Shown here in pieces: positions 8,010 to 19,280 of a stretch of DNA of 54,163 bases. Position 1 is the first letter of the stretch. Every line of letters starts with the position of its first letter. The stretch spans positions 1 through 54,163 of the forward strand of contig NZ_JAMYBK010000029.1 in assembly GCF_024127895.1 (NCBI RefSeq), written 5' to 3'. The notes below the pieces were generated by a model. The model was given only the letters and a program-made list of their open reading frames with translations. It did not search any database and had not been told where the DNA came from. The DNA comes from Pseudomonas guariconensis (GTDB lineage: Bacteria; Pseudomonadota; Gammaproteobacteria; Pseudomonadales; Pseudomonadaceae). Made by a program: the position numbers and the translations under genes.

Positions 8010-8763
8010 AACCGTTGAACTGCAGGTCGAGGACGACCGCATCTGCGGCACCCTGGTGAGCCCTGGCAGCAAGATGCCAGGGATCCTCTTCGTCCACGGC
8101 TGGGGCGGCAGCCAGCAGCGCGACCTGGCCAGGGCCCGGCACATCACCGGGCTGGGCTGCGTGTGCATGACCTTCGACCTGCGCGGCCACGAAAAGACCG
8201 AGAGCCAGCGCCTGACCGTCACCCGCGAGCAGAACCTAGGCGACCTGGTTGCCGCCTATGACCGGCTGGCCAGCCACCCTGCGGTGGACCCCAGCGCCAT
8301 CGCCCTGATCGGCAGCAGCTATGGCGGCTACCTGGCGACCCTGCTGACCCTCCAGCGCCCCGTGAAGTGGCTGGCCCTGCGCGTGCCGGCCCTGTACTGG
8401 GACGACGACTGGGACACCCCCAAACAGGCCCTCGACCGCCAGCGCCTGAACGTCTACCGCCAGCGCATCCTCGGGCCGGGCGACAATCGTGCCCTGGCAG
8501 CCTGCGCGGAGTTCGGCGGCGATGTGCTGCTGGTGGAGTCGGAGCAAGACGACTATGTGCCGCACAACACCCTGATGAGCTACCGCTCGGCCTTCGTCGG
8601 GGCGCACTCGCTGACCCACCGCATCGTCGACGGTGCCGATCATGCGTTGTCCAGCGAGGAAAGCCAGAAGGCCTACAGCTCGATCCTCGCCGCCTGGATC
8701 GGCGAAATGGTGATCGGCGCGCGGTTGGACCGCTACCCGCACTATGCGCCCTGGTATGCTTGA
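7993..8763 (+). CDS. alpha/beta hydrolase (dienelactone hydrolase-like)
   Basis: A 256-residue serine hydrolase. The oxyanion segment LFVHGWGG (about 32-39), nucleophile motif GSSYGG with Ser109, an acid in VESEQDDYVP and the histidine in GADHAL form the expected triad. The ATG at 7993 overlaps the upstream DUF3182 gene by 17 bp; a GTG at 7951 with GGGACA upstream is a plausible alternative adding 14 residues. Its 3' end overlaps the convergent monooxygenase gene by 22 bp. The substrate is unknown; coupling to an ATP-grasp-like partner hints at an amide, ester or peptide-like compound. Confidence 0.8.
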   Translation: MTIESETVELQVEDDRICGTLVSPGSKMPGILFVHGWGGSQQRDLARARHITGLGCVCMTFDLRGHEKTESQRLTVTREQNLGDLVAAYDRLASHPAVDPSAIALIGSSYGGYLATLLTLQRPVKWLALRVPALYWDDDWDTPKQALDRQRLNVYRQRILGPGDNRALAACAEFGGDVLLVESEQDDYVPHNTLMSYRSAFVGAHSLTHRIVDGADHALSSEESQKAYSSILAAWIGEMVIGARLDRYPHYAPWYA

Positions 8764-9122
8764 GACTCGCCGACCTGGCAGTGCAGGCCGCCATCGGCGC
8801 CGCGCACCAGGCTGCGCAGGGCCTGGTAGGCAGCGAAGTTCACGCCACGCGCCTGGTGCTGGCACAGCAGTTCGAGAAAGGGCTCCTCGACGAAGCGCTC
8901 CGCCGCCGCGGCCCATTCACGGCGCGACTGCCACTGCAGGTACTGCAGCACCCGGCAGCCATCGTCGCTGGCCTGGATGCTGACGGACAGCAGCCCGTCG
9001 CAGCGCGCAGCCAGCTCCTCGCTGCGCAGCACCAGCGCCTGGGCCAGCGCCTCCTGCCGGGATGCCGGCACCTCGTACTCGATCATCTGGGTGAACCACA
9101 GGGAATGGGCCTTGGCCGTCAT
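8742..9122 (-). CDS. antibiotic-biosynthesis-monooxygenase (ABM) domain protein, SoxR target
   Basis: A 126-residue single-domain protein with the dimeric alpha/beta ABM fold: a start FTQMIEYEVPASRQEAL, a central GLLSVSIQASDDG and VLQYLQWQSRREW. Such proteins oxidise quinol-like substrates without cofactors. The ATG at 9122 has AAGGAGA upstream. The gene is divergent from soxR, and the promoter between them has a SoxR box in an elongated spacer. In P. aeruginosa the homologous gene beside soxR (PA2274) belongs to the small SoxR regulon, so induction by redox-cycling compounds is the expected control. The chemical substrate is unknown. Confidence 0.8.
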   Translation of the reverse strand: MTAKAHSLWFTQMIEYEVPASRQEALAQALVLRSEELAARCDGLLSVSIQASDDGCRVLQYLQWQSRREWAAAAERFVEEPFLELLCQHQARGVNFAAYQALRSLVRGADGGLHCQVGESQAYQGA

Positions 9123-9162
9123 GGACAGTCTCCTTGCTCCGGGTACTTGCAGCGTGTTGGCC

Positions 9163-9198
9163 AGGAGGGTAAAACCTCGAGTTAAGTCAAGGTCAAGG
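9163..9198 (-). promoter_or_regulatory. SoxR-activated promoter with SoxR box
   Basis: On the minus strand TTGACC (-35, 9193-9198), a 19-nt spacer and TACCCT (-10) precede the monooxygenase gene. The elongated spacer is the hallmark of MerR-family activated promoters. Inside it lies an 18-bp dyad at 9175-9192 (forward strand CCTCGAGTTAAGTCAAGG) that matches the E. coli soxbox CCTCAAGTTAACTTGAGG at 14 of 18 positions. Confidence 0.75.
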
Positions 9199-9208
9199 AC
9201 TTTTTACC

Positions 9209-9685
9209 ATGCCGAGCAAGACGCCCTCCTCCCACCCCCAGGACCGGTTGCTGAGCGTCGGCCAACTGGCAGCGCGCAGTGGGGTGGCGGTCACCGCCTT
9301 GCATTTCTACGAGGCCAAGGGGCTGATCCACAGCACCCGCAACGCTGGCAACCAGCGCCGCTATGCACGGGCCATGCTGCGTCGGGTGGCGGTGATCAAG
9401 ATGGCTCAGCGCCTGGGTATCGCCCTGGCGGACATCGCACTGGCCCTCGACACCCTGCCCAAGGACCATACCCCCACCGCCGAGGACTGGGGCAGGCTTT
9501 CTGCCCGCTGGCGCGAGGACCTGAGCCGGCGCATCGATGAATTGACCCTGCTGCGCGACCAACTGGACGGCTGCATCGGCTGTGGCTGCCTGTCGCTGAA
9601 GGAATGTCCCCTGCGCAACCACCATGATCGCCTGGCCGACGAAGGGCCAGGGCCCCATCCGCCCGAACCGCCTGTTCACTCATAA
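9209..9685 (+). CDS. soxR: redox-sensitive transcriptional activator SoxR
   Basis: A 158-residue MerR-family activator. The winged helix begins LLSVGQLAARSGVAVTALHFYEAKGL, followed by a dimerisation helix (about 90-120) and the [2Fe-2S] cluster loop with Cys122, Cys125, Cys127 and Cys133 in the SoxR pattern C-X2-C-X-C-X5-C. Oxidation of the cluster switches on target promoters. In pseudomonads SoxR typically answers to redox-cycling metabolites and drives a few genes rather than soxS. The divergent monooxygenase promoter carrying a SoxR box is the likely direct target. Confidence 0.93.
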   Translation: MPSKTPSSHPQDRLLSVGQLAARSGVAVTALHFYEAKGLIHSTRNAGNQRRYARAMLRRVAVIKMAQRLGIALADIALALDTLPKDHTPTAEDWGRLSARWREDLSRRIDELTLLRDQLDGCIGCGCLSLKECPLRNHHDRLADEGPGPHPPEPPVHS

Positions 9686-9777
9686 GAGCGATACGGAACC
9701 TGTGGGAGATTACCCAGCCTTTGGGCTGCGCTGTCACGCAGAGAACTGATAGTGGCTTTACGCGGCCCCCAAATGCA

Positions 9778-10761
9778 TCACCCCGCCACAGCGAACTGTC
9801 GCCGATAGTCACTGGGCGTAAGGCCGGTGATGCGCTGGAACACCTTGCGAAACGCCCCCGGGTCCTGGTACCCCACGCCCCAGGCGATCTGGTCGACGCT
9901 GCGCCGGGTGAACTCCAGTAGGCGGCAGGCCCGTCCGACCCGGACCTGCTGGCAGTACTCGGTCGGCCGCAGACCAGTGGCGGCGCGGAAACGACGCAGG
10001 AAGGTACGTTGCTCCAGGCCCGCGCAGCTGGCCATGGTCGCCAGGCTGGCCTCCAGCACACCGTTGCCCTGCAGCCAGTGCTGGACCTTGAGCACAGCCT
10101 CGTCGCCATGGTCCAGGCGGGGGTTGAACTGCGCGCCAGGCAATGCCGTGGCCATCGGCTCCACCGCCAGGTAGCGAGCGGTCTCCCTGGCCAGGGTCGC
10201 GCCGAGAAAACGCTCCAGCAGGCGCAAGCCAAGCTCGGTCCAGGCCATCAGCCCGGCGGAAGTCATGATGTCGCCGTCGTCCAGCAGCGGCTGACCGGCC
10301 TCGACCCGGACCTTGGGAAAGCGCTCTGCCAAGGCCTGGGCATAGTTCCAGTGGGTGCACGCCCCGCGCCCATCGAGCAGGCCGCTGGCGGCGATGAAGA
10401 ACACCCCGATGCACACCGAGGCGAGCACCGTGCCCTGGCCGTGCCACTGGAGCAACTGGGCCCGATGTCGCTCGAGCAGCGGCGCTGCCGGCACCGACTC
10501 CAGGCTTGGCGGGATCACCAAGGCTCGGACCTGGTGGCTGGCCTGGGGCTGGCTGTCGTGGATCACCTGCAGGTGCCCATGCGCATCGACTTGCCAATGG
10601 CTCACGCGCAGCGGCGGCAGGTCGCCCGCGCCCAGCTCGGCGGCGACCCGATTGGCCACCCGGAACAGGTCGGTCAACCCATGCACCGCCGCGCTCTGGG
10701 CCCCCGGATAGACCAGCACGCCGATTTCCAGGGTGCCAGTGCTGTCAGTTCTTGCCGTCAT
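9778..10761 (-). CDS. GlxA-family transcriptional regulator (DJ-1/PfpI + AraC HTH)
   Basis: A 327-residue regulator with an N-terminal class-I glutamine-amidotransferase-like domain (about 10-195; core motif LASVCIGVFFIAASG with the nucleophile-elbow Cys) and a C-terminal AraC double helix-turn-helix (about 225-322; RRSVDQIAWGVGYQDPGAFRKVFQRITGLTPSDYRRQF). GlxA-type regulators such as GbdR, CdhR and ArgR control amine and amino-acid catabolism in Pseudomonas. It is divergent from the isochorismatase-like hydrolase gene with an 82-bp gap and probably regulates it. The inducer is unknown. Confidence 0.85.
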   Translation of the reverse strand: MTARTDSTGTLEIGVLVYPGAQSAAVHGLTDLFRVANRVAAELGAGDLPPLRVSHWQVDAHGHLQVIHDSQPQASHQVRALVIPPSLESVPAAPLLERHRAQLLQWHGQGTVLASVCIGVFFIAASGLLDGRGACTHWNYAQALAERFPKVRVEAGQPLLDDGDIMTSAGLMAWTELGLRLLERFLGATLARETARYLAVEPMATALPGAQFNPRLDHGDEAVLKVQHWLQGNGVLEASLATMASCAGLEQRTFLRRFRAATGLRPTEYCQQVRVGRACRLLEFTRRSVDQIAWGVGYQDPGAFRKVFQRITGLTPSDYRRQFAVAG

Positions 10762-10843
10762 TCTGTCGATCGCGCCAATCCCAGGGAAGATCGCCCAAGC
10801 CTATAACTATCCGCATCCAACCACTACTGCCACAGGAGGCAGC

Positions 10844-11401
10844 ATGAGCAAGCAGGCCCTGGTCATCATCGACATCCAGAACGACTACTTCCCCGGCGGC
10901 AAATGGACACTCGACGGCGCCGACGCAGCGGCCGACAACGCCGCCCGGCTGCTGGCCGCGGCCCGCGAACGGGGCGACCTGGTGGTGCACGTGCGGCATG
11001 AGTTCGACAGCGCCGAAGCCCCCTTCTTCGCCCCGGGCTCGGAAGGCGCGCAGATCCACGCCAAGGTCGCCCCGGCGCCAGGCGAGCCCGTGGTGCTCAA
11101 GCACCAGGTCAATGCCTTCCGCGATACCGACCTCAAGGCCTTGCTCGACCAGCACGCCGTCCAGGCCCTGACCATCGTCGGCAGCATGAGCCACATGTGC
11201 ATCGACGCCGCGACCCGCGCCGCCGCCGATCACGGCTACCAGGTCGCGGTGGCCCACGACGCCTGCGCCACCCTGCCCCTGGACTTCGCCGGCCAGCAAG
11301 TGCCGGCCGCCCAGGTGCAGGCGGCCTCCATGGCCGCGCTGGCCTTCGCCTACGCCCGGGTCGAGAACACCGATACCCTGCTCGGCGAATACGGCCGCTG
11401 A
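10844..11401 (+). CDS. cysteine hydrolase, isochorismatase-like family
   Basis: A 185-residue hydrolase with the family triad Asp10 (VIIDIQNDYF), Lys86 (VVLKHQVNAF) and Cys119 (GSMSHMCIDAATR). Related enzymes hydrolyse amides such as nicotinamide, N-carbamoylsarcosine or ureidoacrylate, or isochorismate; the presence of Cys argues for an amidase. The ATG at 10844 follows ACAGGAGGCAGC, an excellent ribosome site; the frame upstream to 10733 is not used. It is divergent from a GlxA-type regulator and ends 4 bp from the convergent XRE-cupin gene. Confidence 0.85.
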   Translation: MSKQALVIIDIQNDYFPGGKWTLDGADAAADNAARLLAAARERGDLVVHVRHEFDSAEAPFFAPGSEGAQIHAKVAPAPGEPVVLKHQVNAFRDTDLKALLDQHAVQALTIVGSMSHMCIDAATRAAADHGYQVAVAHDACATLPLDFAGQQVPAAQVQAASMAALAFAYARVENTDTLLGEYGR

Positions 11402-11405
11402 GCGC

Positions 11406-11981
11406 TCAGATCACCACGTTGCGCACGAAACGCGTGGGCTCGCGGGCGTCGTTGCGATAGGCGTACCGGCAATTGCTGGGGAACACGTGGAACTCGCCAG
11501 CCCGCAGGCTATGTTCACACCCTTCGATGACCAGCGTCAGGCAGCCCTCGGCCACGTAGATCTGCTCGCTCCAGCCCTCGGCATCGGCCTCGCTGACATA
11601 GCATTCGCCCGGTGCCAGGGTCCACTCCCACAGCTCGACTTCACGCCGGGCCAGGCTGCTGCCCAGCAGTACCGCCCGACTGCCGGGATGCTCGCCGGCC
11701 CAGGCCAGTTCGTCGATACGGCTGGAGTCGCGCTGCTCGGGGGCCTGGATCAGCGTGCTGAAAGCCACACCGAGCGCTTCGGCGATCAGGTCCAGGGTGG
11801 TGAGGCTGACGTTCTTCTCGCCGGCCTCGATGGCCACCAGCATCCGCCGGCTGACGCCGGAACGCTCGGCCAGGGCGGTCTGGCTCAGCCCGGCGGTATT
11901 GCGCAGTTGGCGAACGTTCTGGCTGACATGCTGGAGCACCGAGGCGCGGTAGGTGGAATCTTTGTGCACTATATTGCTCAC
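11406..11981 (-). CDS. XRE-family regulator with C-terminal cupin
   Basis: A 191-residue repressor-type protein. A helix-turn-helix (about 17-70; LRNTAGLSQTALAERSGVSRRML) is followed by a cupin sensor domain (about 110-185; WTLAPGECYVSEADAEGWSEQIYVAEG). This architecture senses small ligands and often controls the adjacent transporter or catabolic gene. The GTG at 11981 (VSNIVHKDS) is the best start; a second GTG at 11969 is possible. It is divergent from an EamA exporter with a perfect palindrome between the two starts, so it probably controls both genes. Confidence 0.8.
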   Translation of the reverse strand: MSNIVHKDSTYRASVLQHVSQNVRQLRNTAGLSQTALAERSGVSRRMLVAIEAGEKNVSLTTLDLIAEALGVAFSTLIQAPEQRDSSRIDELAWAGEHPGSRAVLLGSSLARREVELWEWTLAPGECYVSEADAEGWSEQIYVAEGCLTLVIEGCEHSLRAGEFHVFPSNCRYAYRNDAREPTRFVRNVVI

Positions 11982-11994
11982 GGGTAGGGGTTGC

Positions 11995-12006
11995 GCAGTA
12001 TACTGC
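11995..12006. promoter_or_regulatory. 12-bp palindrome between divergent XRE-cupin and exporter genes
   Basis: GCAGTATACTGC is a perfect palindrome in the 72-bp gap. It contains TATACT on both strands, so it would overlap a -10 element in either direction. It is a good candidate operator for the XRE-cupin protein; binding is inferred. Confidence 0.45.
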
Positions 12007-12053
12007 CCACTTTTGCGGCGATTGTGCGCCGCCCCCTCCGAGTGTGCAAGACC

Positions 12054-13004
12054 ATGAGCCGATCCAACCCTACGCCGCAGCCGTCCGTTTCCTTCCGCCT
12101 GAGCAAGGCCGAGGTGGTGCTGGTGTTCATCACCATGCTCTGGGGCGGCACCTTCCTGCTGGTGCACAACGTCATGACCGTGAGCGGCCCGATGTTCTTC
12201 GTCGGCCTGCGCTTCGCCGCGGCGGCGCTGTTCGTCGGCCTGGTCTCGGCACGGGCGCTGGCGGGGCTGACCTTCACCGAACTGAAGGCCGGCATGCTGA
12301 TCGGTGTAACGATCATGCTCGGCTACGGCTTGCAGACCATGGGCCTGCAGACCATCAGTAGCAGCCAGTCGGCGTTCATCACTGCACTCTATGTGCCCTT
12401 CGTGCCATTGCTGCAGTGGCTGGTGCTCGGCCGCCGCCCCGGCCTGATGCCCACCCTGGGGATCTGCCTGGCCTTCGTCGGCCTGGTGCTGCTGGCTGGT
12501 CCGGAAGGCGGGGCCTTGCACTTCAGCGAAGGCGAGCTGGTCACCCTGGTCAGCGCCGTGGCCATCGCCGGCGAGATCATCCTGATCAGCCGCTACGCCG
12601 GCCAGGTCGATGTGCGCCGGGTCACCGTGGTACAGCTGGCGACCGCCTCGGTGCTGTCGTTCCTCATGATCGTCCCGACCCAGGAGCGCCTGCCTGATTT
12701 TTCCTGGCTGCTGCTGACCAGCGCCATCGGCCTGGGCGCCATGAGCGCGGTGATCCAGGTGGCGATGAACTGGGCGCAGAAATCGGTATCGCCGACCCGG
12801 GCCACCCTCATCTATGCCGGCGAGCCGGTCTGGGCCGGGATCGTCGGGCGCATCGCCGGAGAGCGTCTGCCGGGCGTGGCGCTGCTGGGCGGCCTGCTGA
12901 TCGTCGTCGCCGTGGTGGTCAGCGAACTGAAGATCCGCCGCGCCAGCGAAGCGTCGCCAGTGCAGGAAGAGGCCGAGCCTCGTGAGCGTGAAGCGGGCCT
13001 GTGA
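12054..13004 (+). CDS. EamA/DMT-family transporter
   Basis: A 316-residue predicted inner-membrane protein with ten hydrophobic segments in two EamA repeats (about 20-150, 160-295), including FITMLWGGTFLLVHNVM and GYGLQTMGLQTISSSQSAFIT. The ATG at 12054 begins a short charged leader before the first membrane helix; an earlier in-frame codon at 11991 would run into the divergent regulator's promoter. It is probably controlled by the adjacent XRE-cupin regulator. Substrate is unknown; amino acids or toxic metabolites are usual for this family. Confidence 0.82.
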   Translation: MSRSNPTPQPSVSFRLSKAEVVLVFITMLWGGTFLLVHNVMTVSGPMFFVGLRFAAAALFVGLVSARALAGLTFTELKAGMLIGVTIMLGYGLQTMGLQTISSSQSAFITALYVPFVPLLQWLVLGRRPGLMPTLGICLAFVGLVLLAGPEGGALHFSEGELVTLVSAVAIAGEIILISRYAGQVDVRRVTVVQLATASVLSFLMIVPTQERLPDFSWLLLTSAIGLGAMSAVIQVAMNWAQKSVSPTRATLIYAGEPVWAGIVGRIAGERLPGVALLGGLLIVVAVVVSELKIRRASEASPVQEEAEPREREAGL

Positions 13005-13154
13005 AGCGTCGAACAGCGACTATGCTCTGAAAAAAACTGTTATAAAAAAACAGCTTGTCACGCCACATTTGTAGGATTCTGCGACAGCTTGCGTGTTGGT
13101 GATCAACAGCTCGGCACGTATGATCCTTGGCAAATTTCTCCAGATTAGAACGCT

Positions 13155-16069
<2,915 letters not shown>

Positions 16070-16070
<1 letters not shown>

Positions 16071-16414
16071 TGGAAGAAGTCATCGCAATCGCCATCGGTG
16101 TCCTGGCCGCCTCCGGGGTCTGGCTGGTCCTGCGCCCGCGCACCTACCAGGTGATCATGGGCCTGTGCCTGCTCTCCTACGGCGTCAACCTGTTCATCTT
16201 CAGCATGGGCAGCCTGTTCATCGGCAAAGAGCCGATCATCAAGGACGGCGTGCCCCAGGACCTGCTGCACTACACCGACCCGCTGCCCCAGGCCCTGGTG
16301 TTGACCGCCATCGTCATCAGCTTCGCCATGACCGCGCTGTTCCTGGTGGTATTGCTCGCCTCGCGCGGCCTCACCGGTACCGACCATGTCGACGGCCGGG
16401 AGCGTGAGGAATGA
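16070..16414 (+). CDS. mrpC: Mrp antiporter subunit C
   Basis: A 114-residue membrane protein with three hydrophobic helices, resembling NuoK. The motif YQVIMGLCLLSYGVNLFIFSMG and PLPQALVLTAIVISFAMTA is typical of MrpC. The ATG shares its first base with the last base of the mrpA stop, so translation is coupled. It is a structural subunit of the hetero-oligomeric cation/proton antiporter. Confidence 0.92.
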
Positions 16415-18090
16415 GCGGGATGAACCAACTGATCATCGCCCCCATCCTGCTGCCGCTGGTGACCGCGGCCCTGATGCTGCTGCTCGGCGAAAAGCACCGC
16501 CCGCTCAAGGCGCGCCTGAACCTGCTGTCCACCCTGGCCGGTCTGTGCATCGCCATCACCTTGCTGCTGTGGGTACGCAGCCAGGGTCAGGCCGAGTCGA
16601 TCGGCGTCTACCTGCCGGGCAACTGGCCGGCGCCCTTCGGCATCGTGCTGGTGCTGGACCACCTGTCCGCGCTGCTGCTGAGCCTGACCGGGATCATCGG
16701 CGTCAGCGCACTGTTGTTCGCCCGAGCCCGCTGGGATGGCGCCGGCGCCAGCTTCCATGCGCTGTTCCAGATCCAGCTGATGGGCCTGTACGGCGCCTTC
16801 CTGACCGCCGACCTGTTCAACCTGTTCGTGTTCTTCGAAGTCCTGCTGGCGGCCTCCTACGGCCTGCTGCTGCACGGCTCGGGGCGGGCACGGGTCAAGG
16901 CCGGCCTGCACTACATCGCCGTCAACCTGTTCGCCTCGTCGCTGTTTTTGGTGGGGGCCGCCATGCTCTACGGCGTGACCGGCACCCTGAACATGGCCGA
17001 CCTGGCCCTGAAGATCCCCCTGGTACCGGAGGCCGATCGCGGCCTGCTGCACGCCGGCGCGGCGATCCTGGCCATGGCCTTTTTGGTCAAGGCCGGCATC
17101 TGGCCGCTGAACTTCTGGCTGGTGCCGGCCTATGCCTCGGCCAGCGCGCCGGTCGCGGCGCTGTTCGCCATCATGACCAAGGTCGGCCTGTACGCGGTGC
17201 TGCGCCTATGGACCTTGCTGTTCTCCGGGCAGGCCGGCGCCTCGGCGCACTTCGGTGGGCAGTGGCTGGTCTATGGCGGCCTGGCCACCCTGGCCGTCGC
17301 GGCGATCGCCATTCTCGCCGCCCAGCGCCTGGAGCGCCTGGCCGCCCTGAGCATCCTGGTTTCCGCCGGCACCCTGCTGGGGGCCATCGGTTTCGGCCAA
17401 CCGATCCTGACCGGCGGTGCGTTGTTCTACCTGGTGAGCTCGAGCCTGGCCCTGTGCGCCCTGTTCCTGCTCGCCGAGCTGATCGAACGTTCGCGCTCGG
17501 CCAACGAGGCGCCGCTGGACGATGAGGAAGACGCGATCCCGCCACCGCTGGAATCGCTGCACCCGCCCAAGGGCATCAACCTGGACGACGAGCAAAAGGC
17601 AGTGATCGGCCAGATCATTCCCTGGACCATGGCGTTCCTCGGCCTAAGCTTCATCGCCTGCGCCCTGTTGATCATCGGCATGCCGCCGCTGTCGGGCTTC
17701 ATCGGCAAACTGAGCCTGATCAGCGCCCTGTTCAACCCACAAGGCCTGGGCATGCCGGCCGGACAAGCGCTGTCGCTCTCCGGCTGGGGCCTGGTGGCGC
17801 TGTTGATCCTCTCGGGCATGGCCTCGATGATCGCCTTCGGGCGAGTGGGCATCCAGCGCTTCTGGAAACCCGAGGAGCGCCCCTCGCCCCTGCTGCGGCG
17901 CTACGAGTGCCTGCCGATCGTGATCCTCCTGGGCCTGTGCATGGTCCTGAGCGTGCGGGCCGAACCGCTGCTGCGCTACACCCAGGACACGGCAGCCAGC
18001 CTGCAGGCACCCGACGCCTATATCCGGGCGGTGATGGCCACCCGCCCGGTACCCGGCCCTACCACGCTCGACGAACAGGTGCAGCCATGA
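16411..18090 (+). CDS. mrpD: Mrp antiporter subunit D
   Basis: A 559-residue NuoM/N-like membrane protein with about 14 hydrophobic segments. Glu143 in LFVFFEVLLAASYG corresponds to the conserved proton-path glutamate, and LVKAGIWPLNFWLVPAYASA carries the conserved lysine and proline. A charged cytoplasmic loop around residues 360-395 (EAPLDDEEDAIPPPLE) is long for the family. Start at 16411 overlaps the mrpC stop by four bases. With subunit A it is thought to form the ion-translocating part of the complex. Confidence 0.92.
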   Translation: MSGMNQLIIAPILLPLVTAALMLLLGEKHRPLKARLNLLSTLAGLCIAITLLLWVRSQGQAESIGVYLPGNWPAPFGIVLVLDHLSALLLSLTGIIGVSALLFARARWDGAGASFHALFQIQLMGLYGAFLTADLFNLFVFFEVLLAASYGLLLHGSGRARVKAGLHYIAVNLFASSLFLVGAAMLYGVTGTLNMADLALKIPLVPEADRGLLHAGAAILAMAFLVKAGIWPLNFWLVPAYASASAPVAALFAIMTKVGLYAVLRLWTLLFSGQAGASAHFGGQWLVYGGLATLAVAAIAILAAQRLERLAALSILVSAGTLLGAIGFGQPILTGGALFYLVSSSLALCALFLLAELIERSRSANEAPLDDEEDAIPPPLESLHPPKGINLDDEQKAVIGQIIPWTMAFLGLSFIACALLIIGMPPLSGFIGKLSLISALFNPQGLGMPAGQALSLSGWGLVALLILSGMASMIAFGRVGIQRFWKPEERPSPLLRRYECLPIVILLGLCMVLSVRAEPLLRYTQDTAASLQAPDAYIRAVMATRPVPGPTTLDEQVQP

Positions 18091-18575
18091 GACGACTGTT
18101 CCCCGCCCCGCTGCTGTCCCTGTCGCTGTTCGCGCTGTGGTTGCTGCTCAATCTCTCGGTCAGCCCCGGCAACCTGCTGCTCGGCGCTGCACTGGGCTTT
18201 CTCGCCCCGCTGCTGATGGCGCCGCTGCGGCCAAAGCATGCCCATGTGCGGCGGCCCTTGGTCGTCGCCCGCTTGATCTGCCTGGTCGGCCTCGACGTGA
18301 TCCTTTCCAACCTGCAGGTCGCCCGTGGCGTGCTGTGCGCCAAGCGGCGCCCGCCGCGCTCTGCCTTCGTCCACATTCCCCTGGCCCTGCGCGATGCCCA
18401 CGGCCTGGCGGCGCTGTCGATGATCACCACGGTGGTGCCCGGCACGGTCTGGTCGGAGCTGGCCCTGGACCGCAGCGTCCTGCTGATCCATGTGTTCGAC
18501 CTGGAGGACGAAGCGGCCTTCATCGAGCATTTCAAGAACACCTATGAACGCCCGCTGATGGAGATCTTCGAATGA
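18087..18575 (+). CDS. mrpE: Mrp antiporter subunit E
   Basis: A 162-residue protein with an N-terminal pair of membrane helices (FALWLLLNLSVSPGNLLLGAA) and a C-terminal cytoplasmic domain (ALSMITTVVPGTVWSELALD, then LLIHVFDLEDE), as usual for MrpE/MnhE. The ATG overlaps the mrpD stop (ATGA). MrpE is needed for assembly and full activity in other bacteria. Confidence 0.9.
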   Translation: MRRLFPAPLLSLSLFALWLLLNLSVSPGNLLLGAALGFLAPLLMAPLRPKHAHVRRPLVVARLICLVGLDVILSNLQVARGVLCAKRRPPRSAFVHIPLALRDAHGLAALSMITTVVPGTVWSELALDRSVLLIHVFDLEDEAAFIEHFKNTYERPLMEIFE

Positions 18576-18850
18576 CAGGCCTGCTTGCCAATGCCGTCCT
18601 CGCCAGCCTGTTCATCTTCGCCAGCGCCATGGCCCTGGCGCTGGTCCGGCTGTTCCGCGGTCCCTCCGCCCAGGACCGAGTCCTGGCGCTGGACTACCTG
18701 TACATCCTGGCCATGCTGATGATGCTGGTGCTGGGCATCCGCTATGCCAGCGACACCTATTTCGAAGGCGCCCTGCTGATCGCCCTGTTCGGCTTCGTCG
18801 GCTCCTTCGCCCTGGCCAAGTTCCTCCTGCGTGGCGAGGTGATCGAATGA
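18572..18850 (+). CDS. mrpF: Mrp antiporter subunit F
   Basis: A 92-residue, three-helix membrane subunit with the family pattern LVRLFRGPSAQDRVLALDYL and IALFGFVGSFALAKFLLRGEVIE. It overlaps mrpE and mrpG by four bases on each side, keeping the operon translationally coupled. Confidence 0.9.
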   Translation: MTGLLANAVLASLFIFASAMALALVRLFRGPSAQDRVLALDYLYILAMLMMLVLGIRYASDTYFEGALLIALFGFVGSFALAKFLLRGEVIE

Positions 18851-19212
18851 GCGAAACCATCGAACTACCCTTCTGGCTGGAGCTGGCCACGGCCGCGCTG
18901 CTGCTCACCGGCAGCCTGTTCGCCCTGATCGGCGCCATTGGCCTGGTTCGCCTGAAAGACTACTTCCAGCGCATGCATCCACCGGCACTGGCCTCGACCA
19001 TCGGCGCCTGGAGCGTCTGCCTGGCGTCGATCCTGTATTTCTCATGGCTCAAGCAAGGGCCGGTGCTGCATGCCTGGCTGATCCCCGTGCTGCTGTCGAT
19101 CACGGTGCCGGTCACCACCTTGCTGCTGGCCCGGGCGGCGCTGTTTCGCAAGCGCACCGCGGGCGAAGATGTGCCTGCGGAGGTCAGCAGCGGGCGCAAT
19201 GGTGGGAGCTGA
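18847..19212 (+). CDS. mrpG: Mrp antiporter subunit G
   Basis: A 121-residue, three-helix membrane subunit. Family marks are LLTGSLFALIGAIGLVRLKDYFQRMHPPALASTIG and a hydrophilic C-terminal tail. It is the last gene of the antiporter operon; the next gene is convergent 68 bp away. Confidence 0.9.
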   Translation: MSETIELPFWLELATAALLLTGSLFALIGAIGLVRLKDYFQRMHPPALASTIGAWSVCLASILYFSWLKQGPVLHAWLIPVLLSITVPVTTLLLARAALFRKRTAGEDVPAEVSSGRNGGS

Positions 19213-19280
19213 ACGATGTGGGTGTGGGCTTAGGACCGCCAATAGGCCAGCCCTGGCACTGCAACGATGCGCTGGCAACC

